In this document: positions 11,641-22,600 of the stretch, piece by piece | Position numbering within the stretch: the stretch's first letter is position 1 | How the letters are laid out: each line of letters begins with the position of its first letter | Source of the DNA: Thysanoteuthis rhombus | Lineage: Eukaryota > Mollusca > Cephalopoda > Oegopsida > Thysanoteuthidae | Direction: 5' to 3' | Assembly (NCBI GenBank): GCA_963457665.1 | Contig: OY735207.1 | Coordinates: 47,084,196-47,148,195, forward strand | Length of the DNA: 64,000 nucleotides | Notes under the pieces: generated by a model | Database searches by the model: none | What the model saw: the letters and a program-made list of their open reading frames with translations, nothing else | Told to the model about the DNA's origin: nothing | Translations under genes and position numbers: made by a program

Positions 11641-12040
11641 ATTTAACAGCACAGCTATTTCTCCCCCCACCGCTAATGTACTAACCCGACAAGACCTTTT
11701 GTCCTTCGATAAACCGTAGCCAAAAAATTAATAAGCATTGACAATGCTTTTTATTGCTAAAAGTTTGCCAAGTTTGCCTAGGTTCATCATGAGGATAAGA
11801 AATGTTTGCTCTTTTTCCTTCATTAAACACCCGACGAGGATTGAAGAATGGGTCAGCTGAAACGCTGTTTGACAACATAAAAAAGTAAGAAAATATTCGT
11901 TTGTCCGCACAAAAGTTTGAATGTTGATAACATTTATCAAAGTTATAGAAAATGACAGTGCTTCATCCAAATTAATACTACTAATGTATCGAAATGAAAA
12001 AAACATAATGGCGACGTATCAGATGATTGGGGAAATAACA
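11641..12040. other. Non-genic DNA
   Basis: Overlapping short frames on both strands without any domain; no call made. Confidence 0.35.
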
Positions 12041-12044
12041 GCAG

Positions 12045-12360
<316 letters not shown>

Positions 12361-12611
12361 AATTTTAGGCTGGAGACATTTCCGCTATTTCGATGGATAG
12401 ATAGATAGACAATGTGTTCTCAGTGAATTCGGGGAAACTATTGGGGCGAAATGGTTTCCTAAAAGAAAAATGTTGGCTTCTTTCTTCCCTTGTGGAAGGA
12501 TCTCTACAGATTTACAAAATGCCTTGCGAGACATGGGAAACACTTGGTAACTTGACAGAAGAACACATTGATCAATCTATTCATTTTCCCACAACTTTTT
12601 GGTAACTACAC

Positions 12612-12613
<2 letters not shown>

Positions 12614-12676
<63 letters not shown>

Positions 12677-12680
12677 CATA
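12614..12680. repeat. (TA)n microsatellite
   Basis: About 30 TA units with a single TATG interruption, followed by degenerate ATC and (GTT)n runs to about 12728. Confidence 0.9.
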
Positions 12681-12728
12681 ATTATTATCATCATCCTCAT
12701 CATCATCTTTGTTGTTGTTGTTGTTGTT

Positions 12729-13490
12729 AAGAAATGGATATAAAATCCCTAAGAAAAAAAAATTATAAATACGTTATATTACTTTGAAACTCTATTAGAA
12801 ATGATTTCCCGTTATTACTTGATGAATGTATCAGTTAGCCTTGACAGCGTAAATAAAATGAACAATTGAAGAAAATGTGGCTGCTGCAGTAATCGAACCT
12901 ATGACCGATAGGTAGCTGCCTTAACGTTGAGTTGCTCGTACAATTGAGAACAGAGAGATTTGTCGCTATTTTATTTCAAAAATGAAATCAGACATCAAAT
13001 TCTCACATTTTTTTTTCTCTATTTACTGTTCTCAATAAATTGATACACTTGGGTATTTTGCAGTACATTACAGTTTAAAAGTAGAAAAAAAAATTAAAGA
13101 AAATAACGTCTGCTAGTTTAATCAGATTTTTTTTTAAGAGCCCAAAACTGGGCACCGAGACGACATTTGCATGATGATTCAGACACAAAAATATTACTTT
13201 GATAATAATTTCATTTCATACCAGTGAATTACACTCTATGGATTTGTTCTCACACAAAAGCTTGTTTGTTTACCCAGTTTGGATAATGTTGATTGTGAAT
13301 ATTCACACACGTCACACATCACGCCGTTCACGCATGGGAACACCGATTGATGAAGACTGGTTAGAAAGGGAGAGAGAAAGAGACGTCTTTCTGTTTTTGT
13401 TGAACAGCTGCTCCATTCTTTTTTCTTCTTTTTTTTTTTTTTACGTAACCTAGAATCAGTGATTACCCCGAACGTTAACACACTACAACC
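12729..13490. other. Non-genic DNA with a SINE remnant
   Basis: Apart from the tRNA-like fragment at 12880-12960 nothing is recognised. Confidence 0.35.
12880..12960 (-). mobile_element. tRNA-like SINE fragment
   Basis: The minus strand carries a B-box-like AGGTTCGATTACTG and, upstream, an AACGTTAAGGCAGCT block that also occurs in the 11.5-kb element. A degenerate retroposon head, family tentative. Confidence 0.4.
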
Positions 13491-13494
13491 TCAA

Positions 13495-13883
13495 TACACA
13501 GAAAATACCAAGAGAGACTCTTTCACTCACTCACTCTCTCACTTGCTCGATTTTTCTCTAACTCACTCGGCTATTAAGTCATCTTACTCTCTTTTTTTTT
13601 TAGCTTCGTTTTCCTGATGTTCATTTTACCTTTTTAATCAACCTTTTCATTCTTTTTTTTTCCTCACCAATTGACTTTTTGGATACTTCTTTCGTAGCGC
13701 TTCTCTCTGTCTCTCTGACTTAATTTTTTCTTCTTTTTCTTCTCCTTCCAATCTCTTTGCCTCTTCTTCATTATTTCTATATTTTATCCTCTTTCATTAA
13801 TTATCTCTTTGCAAGGCTCCCTCCCTCTCTCTTTTTTCTTTCAACTCTAAAGTATCATTTATCATCACCCTCTCTCTCTCTCA

Positions 13884-13915
<32 letters not shown>

Positions 13916-13967
13916 ATGTGTGTGTGTGTGTGTATATATGCGTGTGTGTGTGTATATATATATATAA
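13495..13967. repeat. Polypyrimidine tract ending in (TC)n(TA)n(TG)n
   Basis: About 370 bp of strongly pyrimidine-biased + strand (CACTCACTCTCTC, TTTTTCTTC, CTCCCTCTCTC) leads into a compound TC/TA/TG microsatellite (about 13868-13967). The strand asymmetry is striking, and no coding function is seen. Confidence 0.8.
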
Positions 13968-14066
13968 GCCTTTGACTCATTTTATCATTCCTTCAATAAA
14001 AAACAAAATGCTATTTTTTCTCGTTTGTCTCGCGAGGTAGATCGCCTCAAAGCAAAAGTCGTCGTG

Positions 14067-14112
14067 AATAATGATAATAATAATAATAATGATAATAATA
14101 ATAATAATAATG

Positions 14113-14158
<46 letters not shown>

Positions 14159-14168
14159 TAATAATAAT
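14067..14168. repeat. (AAT)n microsatellite
   Basis: About 33 trinucleotide units with GAT variants. It directly precedes the R2-like LINE fragment and yields artefactual Asn-rich and Ile-rich frames. Confidence 0.95.
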
Positions 14169-14179
14169 TGTAGTAATAA

Positions 14180-14920
14180 AAATGGGAAGAAAATGGGAAC
14201 AGAGAAAATTATACAGAGATTTCAAAAGACAGATACAAGATGTTGCAGACGAGAGATCATGGACATGGCTACGAAAAGGAATCCTGAAGAGAAAAACAGA
14301 GTCGCTCATCATCATGGCAGCCCTAAAACAAATGCGTCAGAATGAAGTATATCAAAACAAAAATCGACAGAACATAGATAAATAGCAACTGCCGCCAACG
14401 TAAGGAAAAAGATGGGACCTTAAACCACATAACTAATGAATGTAGCGAACTAGTCCATAAGGAGTATAAACGCAGACACGATAGAGTAGCAACAGAAATA
14501 CACCTGCAGAAAAGTGACATCATCACAAACCAAACACAGCCCAGGAGAACTACTTTGGGACTTTGACATCGAAACTGACCACCCCATTCAAGCCAGACGA
14601 CTGGACTTGGTAATTGTGGACAAGAAGAGGAAAACCTGCCAAATAAAAGATGTGGCCGTGCCTGTAGACCACTCAGTAAATAGAAAAGAGGGTGAAAATT
14701 GGAAAAATATCAGGATCTGGCAAGAGAATTGAAGAAGGTGTGGAACATGAAAATTAGAGTAATAAACAAAAAAATAGGCAAACGAATGGTGGCGGAGAAA
14801 TGAACCACGGCACTGCTCAGATAGGTGAGAGAGAGAAGAGATGAGATGGTTGGCGGGCTGAAGATCTGAGGAGACTTACTGTCGCTCAGCCTTTAATAAA
14901 AGTCTTCTATCTAATATTAT
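14180..14920 (+). mobile_element. R2-like LINE C-terminal fragment (restriction-like endonuclease region)
   Basis: The translation, in more than one frame, has features of the C-terminal region of R2-type non-LTR retrotransposons. These include a GTLNHITNECSELVHKEYK zinc-knuckle-like block (about 14414-14470, leading Cys lost), RRHDRVATEIH, then a PD-(D/E)XK-type nuclease stretch LLWDFDIETDHP, RRLDLVIVDKKRKTCQIKDV and AVPVDH (14550-14690). In the family the first motif reads RRPDLVVVD; here P is replaced by L. Frame changes and stops lie between the blocks. The 3' end near 14900 shows AATAAAA. The family is known to use a restriction-like nuclease to nick the target; assignment to R2-like rather than another clade is inferred from memory. 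Confidence 0.65.
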
Positions 14921-15660
14921 CTAAAAGAAAAAAATACCAGCACAAGATTTGGTCATTGTTGAACCAATATAACCATAGAAGCCCCCAAAAGCTATTTTCA
15001 TGAAGAGAAAAAACAATTTTAGATGGTGCCTAATGGTGTACCCATTCCGATTTTTCAAGGTTGTACCCCTTGACCAAGCGCCCGGACATGAGCACACAAA
15101 CACACGCACACATAAGTAGTTGGTACATAGACACGGACACTTGAAGAGAGAAGAATCTGTAGCCCACTTGGCTGGTCGGTCGGGCTATTTGAGGGGCTAC
15201 GGTGATTTGATATATACAACCCGTAACAATCGAAATTGTGACAGCTAGGTCACCAAGTATGCCAACATCAGATTGCCAAATTGCTAAAGAGTGGTGTGAT
15301 CAACAAAGTGGAAGTACACAGGATGATTAAATGTAACAATATTCATCATGGGAAGAATAAAAAAGAACGTACTCACTTATGCTTTTTTACAAAAAAATTT
15401 TAAAATGTTTTCACACAAGTAGATTACATTGAATTTATCGTTATACCTGTAACGACAAATTCAACTATAAGATGAAGATGAGCTTTGACCAGCAAGAAAA
15501 AGCACTTCCTGTTCAGTCAATATATTTCCAATAAAAAATTTAATCATAACTGTTTAGATAATCATTATTTTAGTGAGTATTTTGTCAGACTCCCAGGGTT
15601 GACTTTATTATCATTAATTCCTCAGACATTGGAATTTAAGACCTTTGAGTTCAAGACATG
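14921..15660. other. Non-genic DNA
   Basis: No supported feature over about 740 bp. Confidence 0.35.
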
Positions 15661-15663
15661 AAT

Positions 15664-15664
15664 A

Positions 15665-15692
<28 letters not shown>
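15664..15692. repeat. (GA)n microsatellite
   Basis: Short run of about 13 GA units followed by a G-rich stretch. Confidence 0.9.
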
Positions 15693-15695
<3 letters not shown>

Positions 15696-16573
15696 GGGGG
15701 GTGAAGAAAGTGTGATGCCATGACGTCATGTCATGTTAACTTGCGTTTGTGAATTCCTGGTATTTTTTTATAGAACATTGAATTTCTGTTATGAAAGATA
15801 TTGTCACACACTAACCATTGAGTCTTGACTTCATTTTTGTTTGTCACGACATGGAAAATGACCTCAACAAAAACCAGTGACGTCATGGGGGCTCAAATAA
15901 GAATTACGTACGCGAAAACTGATGACGAATTCACTTTTTCAAATCAGGTTTACTTGTTTTATTACATATGAACTACGAATGAAGAAATTGATATGGGATA
16001 AGAAGTTTTGGAATAATATTGTATAGAAAAATGAATTCTGTTTTGTTTACCTTTTAAATTTTAATTAAGCAATGGAGTTTGACCCTTGCGCAGCCAAACT
16101 TGTTTTGAATTATTTTCAGTATTTACTGGGTCTGACTCAAGGCCAACTGGTGTTGAAAGATCGTGTTGCATTAATCGGTCAAATAAGAGAACTTGCCTGC
16201 TTTGAAAATCTACATTCATGACCCAGGATTTTATCTGGACTTTAATTTAAGAAACTTTGATCAGTATTGTGCAAGACCTAGTAAATTAAGAATTTGGATA
16301 TTGCGTTGAAACCAGTCTTCCAAATCTGATGTTCCTGCTTACCAGCGTACAGTGAGAATCTGCAATGAAAAAGGGTCTATTTTGTGTGGATTACCAGAGA
16401 TCAAACTGACTTCAACAGTAATGGTTTTTGAAACTATCTTTCTAATCATTGTACACCAATTAAGATAGAATCCCAACTCACTTTCCTATCAGTATATTGA
16501 TAATTATTTGTCCACGCACACATAAGCACATATACGTATACACACACACACATACAGACGCATGCTCACCTCA

Positions 16574-16575
<2 letters not shown>
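15693..16575. other. Non-genic DNA
   Basis: Several TGACGTCA-like and CATGACGTCATG-like palindromic sites occur (about 15717-15733 and 15880-15890), but no gene is visible beside them. Confidence 0.35.

Positions 16576-16576
<1 letters not shown>

Positions 16577-16654
<78 letters not shown>
16577..16654. repeat. (TA)n microsatellite
   Basis: About 38 pure TA units after a (CA)-rich lead-in from 16513. Confidence 0.95.
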
Positions 16655-16656
<2 letters not shown>

Positions 16657-17010
16657 TATGGCAAGACACGCTTATACATTCACATATAGATATAGATATA
16701 TCTTAGGAGTATGTATCACTTTTTAGATAAAACAGTGTGTGTACAATAAAGTAAAAGAAACCAACGTCATGAAACAATTGAAAGCAAAAGCTGCTAAACG
16801 TAATATAATCTTGTAACAAACCCCGTTAAAACAATATCATATAGTGCTTGCGAGGTAAATAATCCCAACTCACTCCAACCGTCACATTTCCTAGTAGAAG
16901 TTATCTTTCAAGTATGTAAACAAAAAAGCCCAGTTGTATCCGTCAATCTGATGGACTGAATGAAGCGAAACGAGTGTATACTATTGTCATAAATGAAATT
17001 TAGGCATTTA

Positions 17011-17013
<3 letters not shown>

Positions 17014-17104
<91 letters not shown>

Positions 17105-17106
17105 GT
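17014..17106. repeat. (TA)n microsatellite
   Basis: About 45 TA units with two TATG interruptions near the right end. Confidence 0.95.
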
Positions 17107-17125
17107 ATGGTTCTGCCTCTGCCAA

Positions 17126-17268
17126 GCTTAACTCTAACCCATCATATTTCGAGCTCGACTCTATCTCCACTGAATGTTTAATGTTGAATGTATCGAGCAC
17201 TTTATGGAATAAACTCATTACACGTCGGATATTGCATTATATTATGCTGTATTATTTTCCTGACTTGT

Positions 17269-17275
<7 letters not shown>
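17126..17275 (+). repeat. Dispersed repeat ending in (TA)n (copy of 4.5-kb family)
   Basis: Homologous to the complement of 4467-4600. The shared end TGTATCATATA continues here as a (TA)n array, which fits a retroposon-like element whose 3' tail expanded. No promoter boxes were identified. Confidence 0.6.

Positions 17276-17326
<51 letters not shown>
17270..17326. repeat. (TA)n microsatellite at a repeat 3' end
   Basis: About 28 TA units, starting at the 3' boundary of the 17126-17275 repeat. Confidence 0.9.
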
Positions 17327-17329
<3 letters not shown>

Positions 17330-17695
17330 CTTTACAGTTTTTAAAATTTAACATTAAAAACCTTTTTCATTTTTTTTGTGTCACTCAACTCACTTATTTT
17401 CCAATATCTGTTAATGTAATTATTAATATTTTCTCAAATGTTTTTGTTTCTGTTTTACATATGCCTTCTTGTTGTGGTATATTGTATAATTTTTTCTTGT
17501 TGGGATCATCAGTTGTTTACCATGTAACAGTTCCAGGGATTTTCAAAACAAAACAGTTATATTAACAGGACACCCAAGAGGGGTTCATCAAGCACCTTCT
17601 CCCTCTCAGCTATTTCAATATATAGCATAGGTCATACATGTAGTTTTTTTTTATATATATAAGGCATTATCATGATTTATTGCGTATGGATTTTA
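17327..17695. other. Non-genic DNA
   Basis: AT-rich, with an open frame running out of the TA array but no domain. Confidence 0.35.
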
Positions 17696-17696
17696 T

Positions 17697-17905
17697 TATC
17701 ATCATCATCAGTCTTCCAACGTCCGTTGTTGGACATAGACCTTCCCCAGGATTCGCCACACTTCTCTATCATGGGTGTCGCGGAGCCAGTACTTACTGGA
17801 TTTGTCTTGCTCGTCTCTCCATCTAATAATCTGCCGGCCTCAGTTCTGCATGTAATCTCGGGGGAGCCATGTCGTGAGTCGCGATGTCCATCGGTTATCC
17901 GCTAC
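17697..17905 (-). mobile_element. 5'-truncated LINE (family A) C-terminal fragment
   Basis: On the minus strand the sequence reads ADNRWTSRLTTWLPRD-type text, then RWRDE, then KYWLRDTHDREVWRILGK, and ends at GGAAGACTGATGATGATGA, the stop merging with the ATC/GAT tail (17697-17712). Sisters at 10, 21, 31.6 and 39 kb are 80-90% similar by eye. Dead insertion. Confidence 0.88.
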
Positions 17906-17950
17906 AAATATATGTGATATTATGAAACAGGGTTTACCTATGTAAGTTAC

Positions 17951-17951
<1 letters not shown>

Positions 17952-18028
<77 letters not shown>
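17952..18028. repeat. (TA)n array at LINE 3' end
   Basis: About 38 TA units. On the minus strand the LINE fragment to the right ends in ATCCCTACTAAGATA and then runs into this array, so the array probably is that LINE's expanded tail. Confidence 0.9.
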
Positions 18029-18029
<1 letters not shown>

Positions 18030-18412
18030 TAGTAGGGATACCCTCTCCCAAGTCAGCTACCACACACTCAACGACATACCTGTGCAGGCAGATGTACACT
18101 CTAGGACTGGCCTCTGTACTTCCTCCTAGAGTATTAAAAGATTAATTTTCCCCCAAACTGAGAATTAATGTGCTCTTTTTAGCGTTAGTAGTTCGCACAT
18201 CGAAGTGGGACATCGGAGTTAAATGGTGCCTATTTGTTGTGTTTGGGTTGGGGTTTGGGTTACGGGTACTTGCGAACTTTTCAATCTTGTCTCCCCATCT
18301 AGGTCTTCCCCTACTTCGTTCACTATCCCATGGGCACCAATCGCTTTTGCTCCATCCATTGCCTTCCCTTCTTGCCATGTGCACAGTCCATCTCCATTTT
18401 GGAACACACTAC
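18029..18412 (-). mobile_element. LINE (family C) 3' segment, sense half of a twin-primed insertion
   Basis: The minus-strand frame contains HMARREGNGWSKSDW, then SERSRGRPRWGDKIEKF, the C-terminal block typical of RTE/jockey-like non-LTR elements (consensus of the type GHVARR-DGRW-KAI...RGRPKKRW-DDI). It is followed by about 130 bp of non-coding 3' sequence and a (TA)n tail. The neighbouring RT part of what looks like the same kind of element lies on the opposite strand (18420-18898). The pair forms one insertion with a 5' inversion. Confidence 0.7.
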
Positions 18413-18419
18413 ACAGCTA

Positions 18420-18898
18420 GTCGAAAAGGCATCAGAATAGAACAAACCAATTTGTTTGGCTTAGATAGACAATGAAGAAGGCCTTTGATTTGATAGAACA
18501 CACGACTCAATGCGAAAACAAGATATAAATTAGAATTATATAAAAGTAATTGCGAATGTATACGAAAATGGAATTGCAGTAATTAGATTCCCTAAAGATA
18601 CTAACAAAAGATTGGAAAAAGGGGCAAGACAAGGGGCTATAATATCATCAAAGTTCTTTATGGCAAGTGGGAAACACACTGGGAAAATGGGGAAGTGAAC
18701 GTGGAGGGGGAATATTTGAACAATTTGAAGTATTGATATTGCATAAATATCAGAAAACACAGAGGATCAACAAAACATGTTAATTGATCTGAATGAAAAA
18801 AGCCAAGAAATTCGGTTATAGATGAAAAAAAAACAAAGTACCGAAAAGACCATAACAATAGACGATGAAGCCTTTGAATTAGTTTCAATAACTACTCG
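18420..18898 (+). mobile_element. LINE (family C) RT segment, inverted half of a twin-primed insertion
   Basis: The + strand begins with KKAFDLIEHTTQCENKI (from 18475), matching the RT block usually written KAFDSIEH. It then has the KGVRQG-like region (degenerate), GEVNVEGEYLNNLKY (the region before FADD) and ends with TIDDEAFELV (18853-18890), equivalent to TIDGEALEVV before YLG. Frameshifts and stops are frequent. The junction with 18412 joins the 5'-most coordinate of this piece to the 5' end of the sense piece, as expected from twin priming. Confidence 0.65.
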
Positions 18899-19735
18899 GC
18901 CCTGTGTCGCCGTTTAGGACAGAGGCCGCCAACGAAAACTCTCCGGACATCTTGGTCGTGGGCCAATTTTTTCCTATTGTCTGCACGTTTGTCCAGGTCT
19001 TTCCACGTCTGCATTCAGGCACCCGATGTTTCTTGATCCGTCTTTATTTCTTTTCCCTTGATGATTTCAAAAGAGAGCATGTCTTGCAATGTTGGGTGCA
19101 GGCCAGCAAAGGGTGTGGCCAATCCAGTTCCTGCACCGGAGGATTTCCTCCTCTCCTGGCGGCTGACTTGTTCGCTGCAGCAGTTCTTTCTATTGCTGAT
19201 GGTATCCGGTCAGCGAATTTGTAGCATTCTTCTGGGGCAATTGTTGACAAACGTCTGAATTCTTTTCGGCGCAGAGACAGCTGTTTTCCATGTTTCCGCA
19301 CCATGCAAGAAGACAGGCCTCTCTGTAGAACTGGAGATCCTGATCTTAGAGCTGATGATCTCCAGACATTTCTTAGCCGTTGGAAAACCACCCTTGTCTT
19401 ACCGATATGGGCTTTTTTTACATCGGCATTTTTTGCAAAAGTCTGTCAACAATACTGCCAAGATACTTCCAATTCTTTACCATCCAGTGTGATGGGAGTA
19501 ACATTGGCTGTATTAATCTTGATGATCTTGCACTTGCTTCTGTGGATATTGGGGCCAAGGCGTGCAGAGTCCATTACAACTGTGCTGGTTTTGTCCTGCA
19601 TCTGTTGCTGGTTATTAGAAAGAAGGGCTAGATCATCGGCGAAGTCAAGATCGTCTAACTGTGTCCAGAGCGTCCACTTGAAACCGTTTCTATCCTGAAT
19701 CGTCTATGTCATCGTGACCCTACCCATGGCCAACA
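18899..19735 (-). mobile_element. LINE (family B) RT-to-C-terminus fragment
   Basis: On the minus strand: DLDFADDLALLSNNQQQMQD (RT catalytic FADD, about 19600-19655), then ARLGPNIHRSKCKIIKIN, ITLDGKELE, a V/L-LYG-ETW equivalent (degenerate), NWIGHTLCW, WNHQGKRNKD and a C-terminal GLCPKRRHRA ending near 18905. The sequence crosses frames several times and holds stops. The family is the common animal LINE with the GHTLR-KP..NITRQAL...GLCP signature. It is 5'-truncated. Its 3' end touches the family C insertion, so C may have inserted into or beside B. Confidence 0.8.
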
Positions 19736-20600
19736 GGAACAGTGAAGATGACAACAACTACTCCTGTCTGCAACCGAGAGGCATCAGTAAGTTACCAGTC
19801 ATGTACCACCCTGCAAGACATCCCTTCATAGAAGTTCATGATGATGTTGGTAATCGTCAGTGGCACTTCACAGTGTCTCATCAAAGGAGTTACAGAATAC
19901 ATTTACCCGAGTCGGAAGGAGCTGGATGAAGACCACAGAAATAAAATTAGACACCACATAATGATTTGCTGGAAAGCATATACTATTAATAGAGACACGG
20001 AAAAACTAATTGCCAATATGCTTAAAACACAAAGTATACAATACCTTACTAGGAAGTAAGGTGCAGACACTGGAAATTTACAAAATTAAGAAAGTATGCT
20101 CTCCCATATATGTACACTGTATATGCAATAATCTTATAAAACATTTTAGGATATGGTTAGTGAAATTCGTGTTGGGGGAAGGTGCTAGGTGTAACACATA
20201 TATGTATACACAGTGGATCTACTGTAAAATGAATCGCTATCAAGCCCATCTTACTACCCAGTGTAGTAAGTTCGATTCTTATTCGTTGATCTCTCTTACA
20301 TGGCTTTTTACCTGACTTGCACAAGCCTAGTAAATAACTACACACATAGTTTAGAAATGTTTACCACTTCAAATACTAACTTTTTTCTCAAAATGTTGTT
20401 TGTGTCATTTCAGTTACTTATTTTCCAATATATATATATATGGAGAGAGAGAGGTAGGTTCGAGGCAACGTAGCTATTATAAGCACAAAAATTTAATCTA
20501 TCAACCAAGTTCGAATTCCAGCTTACGTTATCCATGTTCACTTACCATTAATGCTCTTGGGAAAGGTATGAATCAATTTCTCATTACGCTCTTGCTTAAT
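19736..20600. other. Non-genic DNA
   Basis: Includes a short frame (19714-19929, +) with no motif. A GTTCGATTC B-box-like site near 20268-20277 has no convincing A box. No feature is called. Confidence 0.35.
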
Positions 20601-20607
20601 TTTTGAT

Positions 20608-21032
20608 CCATTGAAAGGGGGAAAAGTTTCTTTTTTCACTTCTGACTCCTATAATGTGGAAAAAGATTTTCCTTCACATTTGGACCTTCAAAGTGCTGGA
20701 AGGGACAGTCTCTCTTCGCTTTTGACCTCACTTTGGTTCATTAAATGGAGGAAAAAGTCTCCCAACTCTTTTGACTCCTTAAAAAGGGGGACGTTTCCCC
20801 TCACTTTGACCCCTCTAAGCTGGAAAAAGTGTCCCTTCACTTCTGATCACCTAAAGGAGAGGGAGAAGGCTCGAGTTCACCTTTGACCCCTTAAAGGAGG
20901 GAGAAAATACACCTCCACTTTTGACACCCCATAAGAGGAAACATTCTTCCATCACTTTTCAGCCTGTACAAAGAGAAAAAGATCAACTTTTATTTTTGAT
21001 ACCTCAAACAGAAGGGGTTCCCTTAGACCCCT
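20608..21032 (+). repeat. Degenerate ~38-bp tandem repeat, partly open
   Basis: About 11 units of 36-50 bp share the pattern GGAAAAAG - CCCTTCACTTTTGACCCCT - TAAAG, heavily diverged. The first 276 bp (20611-20886, +) stay open and translate into 11-13-residue repeats of the type KKCPFTSDHLK, SPNSFDSLK and FPLTLTPLSW. No signal or homologous protein is recognised. I regard it as an old minisatellite, although a repetitive peptide gene remnant is not excluded. Confidence 0.6.
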
Positions 21033-21114
21033 TGAAGATTTATATACAAACATATAAAATGAGAATAATATGGTTGGAAAGTGAGGTTCCAGTTTAGCAT
21101 CACCGTTACTTTGG

Positions 21115-21502
21115 AACTAAGAGACAGATCCAAAAATTGAGAACGTGCACATGAAAAAATTATGCTGGGCCTCACATGGAGAGACCTCAAGACAGCACAG
21201 TACATCCGGGAAAGACAAAAGTCAGGAACATCATAGAATCCATAAAAAAGCTCAAATGGCAGTGGGCTGGCCATGTTGCACGAATGGCGGACAACCGATG
21301 GACATTGCAACTTACGACATGGATCCCCCGAGATCACATGCGCAACCGAGGCCAGCAGAATATTAGATGGAGAGACGAGCTAGACTAATTCAGAAAGCAC
21401 TGGCTCTGCGACACCCATGATAGAGAAGTGTGGCGAATCCTGGGGAAGGTTTATGTCCTACGACGGATGTTGGAAGACCGATGATTATGATGATGATGAT
21501 AA
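21115..21502 (+). mobile_element. 5'-truncated LINE (family A), about 385 bp
   Basis: Reads KIMLGLTWRDLKTAQYI, then KVRNIIESIKKLKWQWAGHV, ARMADNRWTLQLTTWIPRDH, MRNRGQQNIRWRDELD with an in-frame TAG, then FRKHWLCDTHDREVW, RILGKVYVLRRMLEDR and a (GAT)n tail. The final stop codon context is mutated (GACTGA to GACCGA). A recent-looking but broken copy of the RT thumb and C-terminal region. Confidence 0.9.
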
Positions 21503-21670
21503 AAACCTCAGAAAGATTTTCTCAATGCGTTTTCATCTTGAAACTTTTCCTCTACGTCTATTGAATAAGTATGCCAAATTCAAATTTGGTTGGACTGCAT
21601 CCGAGTTTAGGTTTTTTTTATAACCCGGCAAACAAGCAGATACTGTCGGCGTGACAGCTCCGTGTGTGTA

Positions 21671-21755
<85 letters not shown>
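21671..21755. repeat. (TA)n microsatellite
   Basis: About 42 TA units after a short GTGTGTGTATG lead. Confidence 0.95.
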
Positions 21756-21757
<2 letters not shown>

Positions 21758-22460
21758 AGATTTGAAACCACTGGACTGGTTTCATTTGAAAAGAATATTG
21801 TTTCAAAAAGTGGGTCGGAGATCATTTTAAATTGTAAAATTGTTACTTTCAACTGGACGATTCTATTTTTACGAACAGAGAAACAGAAAAAATATCACTG
21901 TTCATCAGATTCAAGTTCCGTCATTTCAAGAACAAAACGAAGCGTTTTCACAATGTTTAAATCTACTTTGATAAATCCATTAGGACATTAACTATGATTA
22001 ACAGAGAGAAAATGTCTCGTTATTATTTATTCATTGGTCGTTTTAATTGTATTCTGTACAAATCTTTTTGTCCGAAGGTATAGCCTCATGATTGTGGTCT
22101 GATCTCTTTAAAAAAAAAATCATGCCAGTTGCTTCATGACGTGTCAGTTAACAGTCTATTTCTATAAATATCTGTAAGTGATGCTAACCTCGAACTTCAA
22201 TCAGACCAGATACCAGTCATGCTGTGTCAACCAAATAATGAAGGGGAGAAAAACACCAGTTTCTTTGGCCATCATCCAAGATTCTATGGCAGAGATCAAG
22301 GAATAACTTTGGCCTCGACAGCAGATGATATTCACGACGCTAACCTTATGAAATATCTGCGACGTATCACCAAGAAAAAACTGGTACAAGATACGTGAAA
22401 AATTGTTCTGGTGTTGATTTAACGTCGAAGATACGTGGATTTTTGTATTACCTATTTTTG
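21756..22460. other. Non-genic DNA
   Basis: Nothing supported. A minus-strand 62-codon frame (22201-22389) lacks a domain. Confidence 0.35.
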
Positions 22461-22467
22461 AATGCTC

Positions 22468-22600
22468 TCATCGCCGTCGCGTAATGGTTAGCAAGCTCGC
22501 CAAATAAACCGTTATTATGGTAATGAGTTGGATACCTCAAGGGTTGTCCGACATTTGTAGCCTTGTGCCGCGCTTATCTAAGCTTAGTAAATGCGTTTAT
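22468..22600 (+). mobile_element. tRNA-derived SINE candidate
   Basis: The A-box-like TCGCGTAATGGTTAGCA (about 22477-22493) is followed 45-50 bp later by a B-box-like GAGTTGGATACCTC (22525-22538). An unrelated body follows (CCTTGTGCCGCGCTTATC, a TAGTAAATGCG end). No target duplication was found by eye. Confidence 0.45.

Noticed and set aside
14025-14345. Asn-rich and Ile-rich proteins on both strands
   Set aside because: They come from the (AAT)n array fused to a LINE fragment; no independent coding signal.
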